A stretch of DNA of 64,000 nt from Nematopogon swammerdamellus (taxonomy: Eukaryota > Arthropoda > Insecta > Lepidoptera > Adelidae). The translations under genes and the position numbers were made by a program. The notes below the pieces were generated by a model. It saw nothing but the letters and a program-made list of their open reading frames with translations. It ran no database searches and was not told the origin of the DNA. Within the stretch, counting starts at the first letter, position 1. Each line of letters opens with the position of its first letter. The stretch spans positions 10,385,395 through 10,449,394 of the forward strand of contig OX336345.1 of assembly GCA_946902875.1 (NCBI GenBank), given 5' to 3'. This document shows positions 45,594 to 55,220 of this stretch, in pieces.

Positions 45594-45921
45594 ATTTTTT
45601 TTTTTTATAGAAACTAACACGGTTGGCTACATCACCTACAACATCCGTGATGTCAGCCCATAACACCGGGTGAACTTGGTGCCACGTCAGCCTTCCCTTC
45701 AGTCGTGCGGGCTACACTGAACTGGACGGAAAACACAAACTATTTACATAGCCGTTTCGACCGACCTTTCATTCAGTGCGGTGGTACCACAACCCGGGCG
45801 GGTTAAACCCTACCACCTAGTAATATAAGAAGGGAGTCATATCCCTTAGTCACCTTTTACGACATACACGGGGAGAGATGCAGTGGGGCTATTCTTTTAA
45901 AGTACCAGCCCCACACGGTAC
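45594..45921 (-). repeat. Family S SINE with a family X-type head
   Basis: Minus strand: GTACCGTGTGGGGCTGGTAC, AAGAATAGCCCCACTGCATC, TCTCCCCGTGTATGTCGTAA, AAGGTGACTAAGGGATATGA, then the family S body from ACTAGGTGGTAGGGTTTAAC, CCGCCCGGGTTGTGGTACCA, GTGTTTTCCGTCCAGTTCAG and TGATGTAGCCAACCGTG, and a poly(A) tail of about 12. It has neither the tRNA A box nor the 5S-like segment found in other full copies. The head is the same as the start of the repeats at 25806 and 57288. Confidence 0.85.
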
Positions 45922-47930
45922 ATAATGTTTTTTTCGGTCAATATTTTTTTATGGATAGCGCGATATTTGGAATCGTTTCACCCACGGTTTCACCTACAAG
46001 TAGGTGCCAATAATAATAATAGGTGCTAAATACAAATAGGATGCCAATGGACAATCTGTGATGCACGGGGATTGCGAATGGCATTTACTTGCTTGCTTGG
46101 TGACGAGAGGATTTTCCAGACATTTCCGCCTTTAGGGACGACAAGATACGATTAAAAAGTAAGTTGTCCGCCTGCTCCATTGTTTCATTCTTCCGGGGTC
46201 GGCATGCTCATAAATAACGCAATAAATAGAGGCTTATCGCAAATCTGTTGAGTGAGCGGAGCCCGATTTATTCATGACTTCACGAGTATGTTTAATACGT
46301 TCTGCGGAACGTTTTAACCCTTACCGCATTCATCATAACCTCGGGCTGCAGTCAATTAAATTATACCATCTCCATTATATATTGACGGCTATTTGACCCA
46401 GATTAATCTGCGGATAAACATATTAAAAGAAAGTTTCAAAAGTAAGTATGCAAGTATTTTTATTCGTGAATGTTATGTTTTAATCACGCTTTCGATATGA
46501 ACTGAAGGACTATTTCAAATAGAAAGTTACAATTGAAGAGAAATCCAACCTGAGCGACACGAGAAGGTAGTCAGTGCACAAAACAGAGTGCGGCCTCACG
46601 GAGCGGAGATCACAGATTTTCCCATGATCTATGCGCGCGTAATTTATGGTTCCGTAATTTGTATTTATATAATTGTTTGAGTTTATTTGAGATTTATGGA
46701 GTAAGTGAGCCGGCGAGTTTGTTTTGAAATGTGAGTAAGTGAGTGGAGCGGCGGCGACGGGGGCCGGGGAAGGTAAGTTGGTGAGAGGTGGCCGATTAAT
46801 TTACGAGTGCGGCTCGCTCGAGCTGTTGGATAATTAAAGTGTGTCGAACGGACGGACGACAGAAACCCGCAGCTAGTACGACCAGACAGAGGTAGGTACT
46901 AATCCTTCCATTTTACACCGACCGGGCGTCATGTCATTCAGACACCTGTGAGCCGTGCAGTGTGCAGCCCTGGCTGTTACTCATTATAAAGTGGTTTCTT
47001 AATCAATGTAAATCTATCATGAGTTGATTAACTTTGTAACTTTAGGAAACGTTAGTAAACGTTATAATACGGTTGGCTCTAAAAGTGGAAGTACACCTTG
47101 TAATCTTGACAGACGCGCTCATCGCCGATGGAAATATCTATGTCCTATAAACTAAATCTGCTCCCTCATACGTTCTAGGGTGTACATTTAGTAGGTACTA
47201 AATGGTGAAATATTGATAAGCAAGTAAGTATTTGAATTAGCAAGCCAGTTGAAAAATTAAACTTGACCTTATCGGAAATTCGTGAGCCTCCCCCGCATCA
47301 CATCGCATGAGTAGCCGCTGAGGAATTGAGGAGTATTTCTAGCTGAATAGCAAATGTCAATTATTTAAGTGACGGTTCATTTCCACCACCACCCACGATG
47401 TAATTTAGTACCTAGTTGCTTACTCCAGAATTCGGATGCTTTAACGTAAGCGGAAAATCAGGAAAGCGTTTTTCCTACGCCCTCGCACTTCCGCGTCAGT
47501 GAAATATTTTTTTTATCGGTACGAGGAGAATTGAATTTTCTTGACATACTGATTGAGGAAATGGTTTTTCCTTATCATAACTTGTTGATTTCTGCGAAAA
47601 CAAAAATTATATAGGGGGAAAAGCACATTGATCAATTGAGCTGGTTTATGCGACTTCGTGAAGAGTATAATTAGTTTGGTAACATAGCTACACTCAAAGC
47701 GAGCTTGATTCTTACGAGACATTAACCATTCTGGCAGTGTTACAGTATGTCTCACCTACACTACTTGTGTGGGTAAGACAGGAAGTGCCATAGACGTACA
47801 TACATTGATTGCTCTAAGCTTCACAAGAAAGCTCTACGGTACGTTCTCGTCTCACAAATCGAGATACACCTGCAGAACTATCACGCTCGCTACCTTCACT
47901 GAAACTTCTCACAATACTGGGATAGGTAGG
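45922..47930. other. Non-coding stretch with a possible 5' UTR exon
   Basis: 46540-46870 is relatively GC-rich with repeated GTGAGTAAGTGAG units and a good donor (GGGGAAG then GTAAGT at 46773), which could end a non-coding first exon. No start, acceptor or coding frame supports it. The rest contains no recognised element. Confidence 0.35.
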
Positions 47931-48090
47931 GCGGTTGACTTAAACCAGCCGCAAGCCAGTTCGTGTTTTCCGTCCAGTTCAATGTAGCCGACATGAAATG
48001 AAGGGAAGCACTGACATGGCACCTAGTTCACCCGGTGTTATGGGCTGACATCACGGATGTTGTAGGTGATGTAGCAAACCATAAAAAAAA
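47931..48090 (+). repeat. Family S SINE, 5'-truncated copy
   Basis: GTTCGTGTTTTCCGTCCAGT, TCAATGTAGCCGACATGAAA, TGAAGGGAAGCACTGACATG, GTTCACCCGGTGTTATGGGC, TCACGGATGTTGTAGGTGAT, ending CCATAAAAAAAATC. The GACATGAAATGAAGG variant is shared with the copies at 51.3 and 54.0 kb, marking a subfamily. Confidence 0.85.
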
Positions 48091-48902
48091 TCATAAGAAC
48101 ATTAGACCTACATGTTAGGTTTTGCGTCGTACTTACTGTGTCAAATAACTTTCAGCTAAAATAAAAAAAATAAAAAATAAAAGTTTTACCGTTATTGTGA
48201 TTACCAAATTTTTTATTTGTATGCGAATAAACGTCTTTTATTTCTTTCAAATACTAAGCGAGGCAAGCAAGTGGGCGCATGAGAACGAACGTTCCACGTT
48301 CCACGAACGAACCAATTCTATAGGCTGGATTGTACATATTAAACAAATATTTATCAGATTACGACTGAATTCGGGACACGTGAAACCTTTCAACTATCGT
48401 ACTTTCAACACGGTGGCCCTAATTGGATAAAATGCATACACAACTCAAAAACAACAAAAAAAATTGTTGGTTGGGGCGAGAGAGAGGAGCCAACATAATA
48501 GTAACGTGTGCCACAGCACAGCGCTACAAAGGCGTAAAAGGATCTCCATTTAACATGTGAATTGGATGTGTCGGCCGGCACGCGAGCCCTGTCATTAGCT
48601 GCGCCCGGCGCGGCCCTCCTCCCTTGCCGCCTCCGCCGCCGTCTCGTCGCCCGCGCTGCTGCTGCGATCTAGCTAGCGGCTCGGCTAGCTAGACCGGCAG
48701 ACTAACCTCTCAGTTCACAGGTTGCAGGCAGGACGGGGCCGCTAACATCAGCAGTGTCGACAGCATCGTTATCAACATTTTCATGAATGTCATCATCTAA
48801 TAAGGTAATCAACGTAATTATTTTAACATCAATAAGCAAGAACAACGTAATAAACCAAATGTGAACAGTAGTAAATATGTGCACATGCACGCACCCACCG
48901 TC
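48091..48902. other. Non-coding stretch with a CpG-rich island at about 48560-48690
   Basis: The island holds GGCCGGCACGCGAGCCC, GCGCCCGGCGCGGCCCTCC, GCCGCCTCCGCCGCCGTC and a self-complementary CTAGCTAGCGGCTCGGCTAGCTAG-type stretch near 48669-48692 (CTAGC arms). It may be regulatory; no exon is supported. Confidence 0.4.
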
Positions 48903-49148
48903 AGCCTCGGTGGTTCGGTGGTGGCACGGTTTTAAATGGCAGTAGCGTCGTACCGTTGAGGCTGGCCACGGTTCGGATTCCACGCATCATACTAAGAAAA
49001 ATAGCATATTAAACTAGTTAGTGTTTTCCGTCCAGTTCAGTGCGGCCGACGACTCGACCAAAGGGAAGCACTGACATGGCACCTAGTTCACCAAGGTGTG
49101 ATGAACTAACCAACAACGAAGCCAACAATGTCAGGCTCCATAAAAACA
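48903..49148 (+). repeat. Family S SINE, head without 5S-like segment, diverged
   Basis: CAGCCTCGGTGGTTCGGTGG, CCACGGTTCGGATTCCACG (B box), then a gap in the body, GTGTTTTCCGTCCAGTTCAG, TCGACCAAAGGGAAGCACTG, CATGGCACCTAGTTCACCAA, and CCATAAAAACA. The region between B box and TTTTCCGTCC is shortened, and the CATCACGG block has decayed. Confidence 0.8.
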
Positions 49149-50210
49149 TGTATACTGTATAGCCTCATGCTCTAACTGTTGGCGTGGACGTGTTGTGACG
49201 GCTGATGGTCTGTAGTGCATGGTTCAGGCGCGAGGTTCCGTGTCGGTGCGGTGGTGCCCGCCCGCTCGCTCGACAGTATCTAGGAATGCGTACAACTGGA
49301 CCGCACGTGATTGATGGCCGCGCTCTCGCCGGCAAAACTATAAATTTCAAGTTTGTTAGGGTTTCGTCGCGGTAATAGGTGTTGGGAGCCACGGAATATC
49401 CGAGCGATTGGCTAGTGATTGATGCTCCATCGCGGTGAGGAATAAAATTGCCGGATTTCATTTCTCAACCGACAGTTAAGCTATTGATGGAAGTTGTAAT
49501 GTGGATTTTTAATCTGGCTTTATAGATACCATGAATATTCGTAACTTGATGCCATAAATTAATTAAACATTATTGGTTTTGAATTTTAAATTTAAGTTTA
49601 AGAGTTTTTTTATTCATTTGACATAATTTTTTTCTGTAAGTGACGTCAAGTACTAGGATACAAAATTAAAATCTACGTAGAATTGTAAGAGAGAAGAATT
49701 GAAATAAATATAAACCGTTAAGCCATATTAAGATAACAGAAGCCTTCGCCACAGAAATATAAAGCCGGACGAAGTATTCGGTATATTCAGCAGGTACTAA
49801 GGAAACGACCTAGCGGAAGAGTACGTAACATATCCTTGTAGCGAACACGCGTCACATCATTAATATAGCACTAATATTAGGTCAATGTGAAACTGATATT
49901 AAAGATTCCACCAGCCCATAATTCTCCATGATATATTTTGCCTACAAAGTAAGTAGGTCTGGCCTAGCTGCTAGCTGCTAGCAGTAATTACACAAGATAG
50001 CTGGCATCACAGTGCCCGCTGCGCGCTGCTCTGATTTAATAGCGGTGTGACGAGCTCAGTAAATCTCGTATGATGTAGCGCGGGGCAGGTGCTGCTTATT
50101 TTAGTATCCATCCGCTCGAGAACATTACGAGACTGAGTTCGCACGGACTAGAAGTAATGTCATTTCGGGAATGTTCCGCACATATACTGTATAAACAATT
50201 ACATTTAATA
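49149..50210. other. Non-coding stretch
   Basis: 49165-49461 is GC-balanced with a minus-strand frame that shows no recognised motif. The remainder is AT-rich with no element seen. Confidence 0.4.
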
Positions 50211-50597
50211 TTAGCTTCGCTCGCGTGAAATTCGTATTTAAAAAGAAGAAAGTAAGTAAGCCCGCTGGCCGCTACAGTACCTTTATTTCGGCGCGCGGAT
50301 CAATTCGGTTTGTATGAGAGCCATATCTTACCGTAACCGGAACTGAATTTTATAGCCTACCCTGTGTCTCGTATAGTTAAATGTGCTTATACTGAGTTTC
50401 ATCGAATTCGGATGATCGGTTTAAGAGTTATGGAGGAATATACATACTCATACATACATACATACAGAAAATATTTCTAAAAATCGTCAATTTCGTTTTA
50501 TTGTATCATACATAGAGTCTACAAACTCAGTATCTCATAAAACAAAGTAACTTACTCCATCACTCCATCACCATCCCTTACAGATTTATTAATAGTA
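50211..50597 (-). mobile_element. Helitron-like element, copy 2 (paired with 35262-35600)
   Basis: Inverted terminus TTAGCTTCGCTCGCGTGAAAT, AAGAAGAAAGTAAGTAAGC, TTTATTTCGGCGCGCGGATC, AATTCGGTTTGTATGAGAGC, ATGATCGGTTTAAGAGTTAT, CATACATACATACAG microsatellite, GAAAATATTTCTAAAAATCG, ACTCAGTATCTCATAAAAC. It abuts the next Helitron end directly at 50598. Confidence 0.7.
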
Positions 50598-50960
50598 CTA
50601 GCTGTGCCCGCGACTACGTCCGCGTGGACTTGATCTTTCTCAGCCTGTTATGAAACGCAACGTGACTCTGTCTGTCCGTTCGTTAGTATGATTCAATTGT
50701 TTTGGTGTTTTTTAATTGAGCAGGTTATAGATTTGATTCGACCTACATAAGTGAAGCCGCAACCAATGGTAATTTATAATCTACAATAACGCTTCTCTGT
50801 AAATTATATTAGAAGTAGAATTTCCAGGAATGTGTGCATATAAATTATTTGAATAACTAATACGGGAAAGACCCACGTATAGCTGACCGTGCGAAACGCA
50901 ACTCAAACTTAGATCTAAGCCTGCTACCCAACCAATGACAGTGACCAATCAGTAAGTCAC
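50598..50960 (-). mobile_element. Helitron 3' end with helicase C-terminus
   Basis: Inverted 3' terminus: CTAGCTGTGCCCGCGACTAC and GTCCGCGTGGAC at 50598-50630, meaning the element ends ...GTCGCGGGCACAGCTAG followed by T on the minus strand. Upstream of it in the same orientation is a helicase relic, so this is the tail of an autonomous-type Helitron rather than a satellite-bearing one. It is cut off by the 32-bp minisatellite. Confidence 0.75.
50781..50939 (-). pseudogene. Helitron Pif1-like helicase, C-terminal relic
   Basis: The minus-strand frame reads VIGWVAGLDLSLS, CVSHGQLYVGLSRIS and YSNNLYAHIPGNSTSNIIYREALL and stops at TAG (50781-50783). The V(A/G)GxDL...C(F/V)SHGQLYVxxSR(V/I) motif, followed by a short tail ending NIIY(R/K)EAL, is the last helicase block of Helitron RepHel proteins. 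It is far too short to act; only about 53 codons remain. Confidence 0.85.
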
Positions 50961-50977
50961 AGCTTCACCGAAACCCC

Positions 50978-51180
50978 TCCGAAGCCATCAATCTTCAGTC
51001 TCCACAGCCTACAGAAGCCTTCATCTTCAGTCTCAGCAGCTCACAGAAGCCTTCATGTTCAGCCTCGCAGCCCACAGAAGGCTTTATCTTTAATCTCCGC
51101 AGCCCACAGAAGCCCTCATCCTCAGTCTCAGCAGCCCACAGAAGCCTTCATCTTCAGTCTCCGCAGCCCACAGAAGCCTA
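50978..51180. repeat. 32-bp minisatellite, about 6 units
   Basis: Units of CAGAAGCCTTCATCTTCAGT plus CTC(A/C)GCAGCCCA repeated head to tail with small length changes (for example a 31-base unit at about 51060). It joins the Helitron relic to the SINE at 51252. Confidence 0.85.
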
Positions 51181-51251
51181 AGGCACGGCCACGTCCACTT
51201 CAGAGTTCAGCAGACCTCGTGGCCGCACATAAGCCGCTAAGATAAAAACAC

Positions 51252-51613
51252 TTTTTTTTCCATGGAAACTCATACGGTTCGCTACATCACCTACAACATC
51301 CGTGATGTCAGCCCATAACAGCGGGTGAGGTGCCATGCCAATGCTTCCCTTCATTTCATGTCAGCTACACTGAACTGAAAGACGAACTATTTACATAGCC
51401 GTTTCGACCAACAATTTTATTCAGTGCGGTGGTACCAACCCGGGCGGAATAAAACCTACCATCTAGTAAGGTAAGAAGAGAAGGGACCTACAGTTTAACG
51501 TGGAACCCGAACCACGGTCAGCCTCCAACGGTGGAGCGGTCACCCATCCAAGTACTGACCGCGCTCAAGGTTGCTTATCAACAGTCGACCGACCGCACCA
51601 CTGAGCTACCGAG
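51252..51613 (-). repeat. Family S SINE, full-length copy with tRNA-5S-tRNA composite head
   Basis: Minus strand in order: CCTCGGTAGCTCAGTGGTGC (tRNA A box TAGCTCAGTGG, 51597-51613), a short GGTCGACTG spacer, ATAAGCAACCTTGAGCGCGG and TCAGTACTTGGATGGGTGAC (51536-51578; matches box A, intermediate element and box C of 5S rRNA), a short linker, GTGGTTCGGGTTCCACG (B box), GTAGGTCCCTTCTC, then the common body and an A-rich tail. It abuts a CCAAGTGC-family repeat at 51614. This is the best copy for reading the promoter. Confidence 0.9.
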
Positions 51614-51958
51614 GGTTCCGTATCGCCATGTCATGGCTAGCGCCACTCACGCCATCTGGATGGCGTGTTATGAAATGCTTCATATTAGTTAAATGTCATG
51701 ATTAGTTCAAATGCTTCATAATCAATTCGGTAGATGGGGCGCGCGCATACACTTTTTGGTTTCTTCTATGGGAACCCCCGTTAATTTTTTACTTTTTCTT
51801 ATTTTTATTATTTGTTGTTATATCGCATAATAACACATATTATATTATTCTGTGACAATTTCAACGGGCTAACTATCACGGTTCAAGAGATACAGCCCTC
51901 GGACAGACATACAGATGGACGGACGGACAGACATACAGATGGACGGACGGACAGGCAG
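51614..51958 (-). repeat. CCAAGTGC-family repeat, inverted, near complete
   Basis: GAGGGTTCCGTATCGCCATG, GGTAGATGGGGCGCGCGC, TCTATGGGAACCCCCGTTAA, ATCGCATAATAACACATATT, TGACAATTTCAACGGGCTAA, ACGGTTCAAGAGATACAGCC and a GGACGGACAGACATACAGAT duplication (51901-51950). The block ATGGCGTG with GCTTCATA at 51650-51720 is a local duplication. Confidence 0.8.
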
Positions 51959-52242
51959 GTGAAGATGTGATATTCAAAAAAAGCTCAAAAGACGGGTATT
52001 TACGAGAGCTGTAAGGTGCAAAAATAATTATTCGAGAAAGTAAAAAACGAAAAAAGTTATGGCCGAAATAGTGAAAAAATGTTTTTTTTCCGAATTTTTT
52101 ATTTTGACGCTCGCTATTTTGGAAACGAAGAATGATATTAAAAATTTGAGAAAACGTCCTCTGGACAGTTTAGTCAGCTACAATTTGAGCCTAAAACAAA
52201 GACGATCGGGTTAAGGGTTTGCCCTATAGCTCAACCTTTCTG
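51959..52242. other. Unassigned repeat-like stretch
   Basis: Sequence such as AAAAAGTTATGGCCGAAATA and TCCTCTGGACAGTTTAGTCA runs straight into the palindrome arm and is probably part of the same source element, because the arm peptide frame follows at 52248. Class unknown. Confidence 0.4.
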
Positions 52243-53305
52243 AAAAAATAAATTCACAGATTTCGTGCCTCACACGTCTATCGAGCACATTGCAAATGAA
52301 TGTACGGAATTCGAAAAAATATTGTTGCTGAGCGACACGAGAAAGTCGGGATAAGGAAAAGGTTAGTTGGGGTCTGATGATGGAGCCGGAAGGAAGCCAT
52401 AGAAACTCCTAAACTACACATGATAAGCCCATCGTGTTTGGGCTCGTTGGATTTGTCTTCGCAAGTACTCTTGTCATATATGATGTCCATCCTGATGACA
52501 TCCTGATGATGGAGCCGGAAGGAACCCATAGGAACTCCTAAACTGCACATGATAAATCCACCATATTTGGGCTCGTTGGATATAGGAATATAGGAATATA
52601 GGATAGGTTAGAAGATGCGTCGCATTGAAAATGAATTCAACAAAATAAATATAAAATACTACATTTATATATTTTTTATTATTTTTCAAAAACACAAGCA
52701 GCTTAAAAAATGTAAACTAAAATTTAGACAGAAAAAGAGCTAAGCTTGACATTACGTCTAACTAAAGTAACAAATTAATAAATATCAAATATAAAAATAT
52801 AATATAAGGATATAGAAGATAAGAATATAGGTTAGGTTAGAAGATGATCTGACGCATCTTCTATATAAAATAAAATTCTCCAAATATAAAAATATAATAT
52901 AAGGATATAGAAGATAAGAATATAGGTTAGGTTAGAAGATGATCTGACGCATCTTCTAACCTATCCTATATTCCTATATCCAAAGAACCCAAATATGGTG
53001 AATTTATCATGTGTAGTTTAGGAGTTTCTATGGCTTCCTTCCGGCTCCATCATCAGGACCCTGGAAATAACATATGAATAGAGTACTTGCGAAGACAAAT
53101 CCAACGAGTCCAAACACGATGGGCTTATCATGTGTAGTTTAGGAGTTCCTATGGCTTCCTTCCGGCTCCATCATCAGAACCCAACTAACCTTTTCCTTAT
53201 CCCGACTTTCTCGTGTCTCTCAGCGACAATATTTTTTCGAATTCCGTAGATTCATTTTCAATGTGCTCGATAGTCGTGTAAGGCACGAAATCTGTGAATT
53301 TTTTT
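52243..53305. mobile_element. 1.06-kb compound palindrome (inverted repeat)
   Basis: Left arm 52243-52622 and right arm 52946-53305 are inverse copies; each holds two direct copies of the block CTGATGATGGAGCCGGAAGG / AACTCCTAAACT(A/G)CACATGA about 125 bp apart. The 323-bp spacer includes a separate 93-bp tandem duplication (AATATAAGGATATAGAAGAT at 52801 and about 52894). Both arms also encode the same short C-terminal peptide, see the finding. The arms differ by scattered substitutions, so the structure is not a fresh cloning-type artefact. Confidence 0.8.
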
Positions 53306-54039
53306 GTAGTAATTAGATTTTGAATACAATGAGTGGTTTTCGCGTGATGCGCGCACAAACGAACAAACAAACCAACAAACCAACAAACCGACAAACCGAC
53401 AAACCGACAAACAGACAAAAATTTCAAAGACTGTATTTTTACGTTCTATTACTTATTCTTTCCGTCCCCCAGTTATTGTTTTGCAAAAATATTTAATGTA
53501 CAGACACGGTAAGTCTACGATTTTGTTATATGTTTATATAGATAGATTGATTTGTATTTGAAAATTTCTAAGAAATTCGCATTACAAGAAATATTATATA
53601 TCATTCATTACGTTATATATACATAACATGTTACTTAACCGAAAGCAAATCACGCGCAATTATTTGACAACCGCTCTAATACACTTCAATAAAATTGTCA
53701 ATCTTACTCTTAAACTGTTGTTCGATAACATGTAAGCGGTATATGTTGTGTGGATGGCACTAAAATACTTGTAATAATATTTATATAAAAATACCCTTCG
53801 AACTTTCTTGCCGCCTCCTCTTCGTGGGTGTAATCGAACTGAATAAAATAAATTGTGAGAAGATCAAGAGTTTTACTACCTTAAAAATGGTCTATATAAA
53901 GAACGAACAATATTTATATTTCGCAGAATGGAAGCAAAGGGGAATTGAAGCAGTTTATACAGCTCAGCACAATAAAAATGAGGAATAAAGATCTTAACAA
54001 AAATATACATTTTAATTACGAATGAATAAGATACATGTC
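53306..54039. other. Non-coding stretch with an ACAAAC-type microsatellite
   Basis: 53357-53418 holds CAAACAAACCAACAAACCAA and ACCGACAAACCGACAAACCG units. The rest is AT-rich and empty. Confidence 0.6.
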
Positions 54040-54399
54040 AGGTAGCTCCGTGGAGCGGTCATTAAGCAACCCTGAGCGCGGTCAGTACTGGGATGGGTGA
54101 CCGCTCGACCGTTGGGGCTGACTGTGGTTCGGATTCCACGTAAAACTGTAGGTCCCTTCCCTTCTTACCTTACTAGGCGGTAGGGTTTATCCCGCCCAGG
54201 TTGGTACCACCACACTGAATGAAACGTCGCGTCGGTCGAAACGCCTATGTAAATAGTTCGTGTTTTCCGTCCAGTTCAGTGTAGCCGACATGAATTGAAG
54301 GGAAGCACCGTCATGGCACTTAGTTCACCAAGGTTATGTGCTGACATCACGTATGTTAAAGGTGAAGTATCCAACTGCCAGTTTCCATAAAAAAAAAAC
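54040..54399 (+). repeat. Family S SINE, full-length copy with 5S-like segment
   Basis: GGTAGCTCCGTGGAGCGGTC (A-box region, 54041-54060), ATTAAGCAACCCTGAGCGCG GTCAGTACTGGGATGGGTGA CCGC (54061-54104, 5S rRNA internal promoter match), GACTGTGGTTCGGATTCCAC (B box), GTAGGTCCCTTCCCTTCTTA, GGTAGGGTTTATCCCGCCC, GTGTTTTCCGTCCAGTTCAG, GACATGAATTGAAGGGAAGC, CTGACATCACGTATGTTAAA and a nine-A tail. Little divergence from the 51.3-kb copy, so fairly recent. Confidence 0.9.
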
Positions 54400-54822
54400 A
54401 ATCACTGAGATATGTAGTCTCAGAAGCTATATAATATAATCTACCTATCTCTCCGAATCTAACTAATCTATCACAGGATCTCCCCTTTTAGGCCGTTTTG
54501 AGACCTAAATAATATTATGCTCTTTATATTGTGTATAGTAGGCATTCAATTCATTAAAACCCCGTTTCAGGCTGAGTGAAAGTAGGAAAGAGAAACACAT
54601 ATAAAGGAGAAGTTTGTACGAATTAGAAAGGCCCCGGGGCGCTGAGCTTGAGGCGATTACAGCTTTGAAGGCTGAGCCTTGAGTCGCACATTATGTGTTA
54701 CACGAATAACGAGTATATTCATAAGAGATCCTCAAACAATAAATTAGTTGTTTGAGTTGGAGTAAGTAAAAATAAGAAATAAAAGCACCTTCTCGAGGCA
54801 ATAATGCTACAGTTTCAGGTGT
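54400..54822. other. Non-coding stretch
   Basis: No recognised element or frame. Confidence 0.5.
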
Positions 54823-55220
54823 GTGGAGATATTGCATTAATTAATGAGTGTCGCCATGTACTATTGTCGTCCATTATCGAAACGCGACGCCTCGCGCGCG
54901 GTACAGAACTAATTGCTCTTCATATTGTTATGAAATTTACTGTCACTTGCCAAATTTGTCAACTCTTACAATCCATCATAAGGTTGCGTACTCGTGCACT
55001 GAAATATTATATATAGTAATACCTACGTTTGAGAATAATTAGGCAAAAAAAAACAATGTAATAATTTTTTTTTGACAGAGTGGACAAATTTGGCAAGTGA
55101 CAGTAAATTTAATAACAATATGAAGAGCAATTAGTTCTGTACCGCGCGCGAGACGTCGCGTTTCGACAATGGACGACAATAGTACATGGCGACACTCATT
55201 AATTAATGCAATTTCTCCAC
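54823..55220. mobile_element. 398-bp MITE with about 138-bp terminal inverted repeats
   Basis: Left arm 54823-54960 (GTGGAGATATTGCATTAATT, GAGTGTCGCCATGTACTATT, CGAAACGCGACGCCTCGCGC, GCAAATT-type end CCAAATTTGTC); right arm 55083-55220 is the inverse, ending AATTAATGCAATTTCTCCAC. The spacer is about 120 bp. The frames on both strands inside it are mirror images of each other and are not genes. No transposase. Confidence 0.85.

Noticed and set aside
51536..51578. 5S rRNA gene
   Set aside because: Only the internal promoter part (about 43 bases) matches; the 5' half and the 3' stem are absent, and the segment sits inside a repeated SINE head.
53197..53427. 76-codon minus-strand protein
   Set aside because: Its first third is the ACAAAC microsatellite; only the last 33 residues, shared with the other palindrome arm, are of interest and are reported as a finding.
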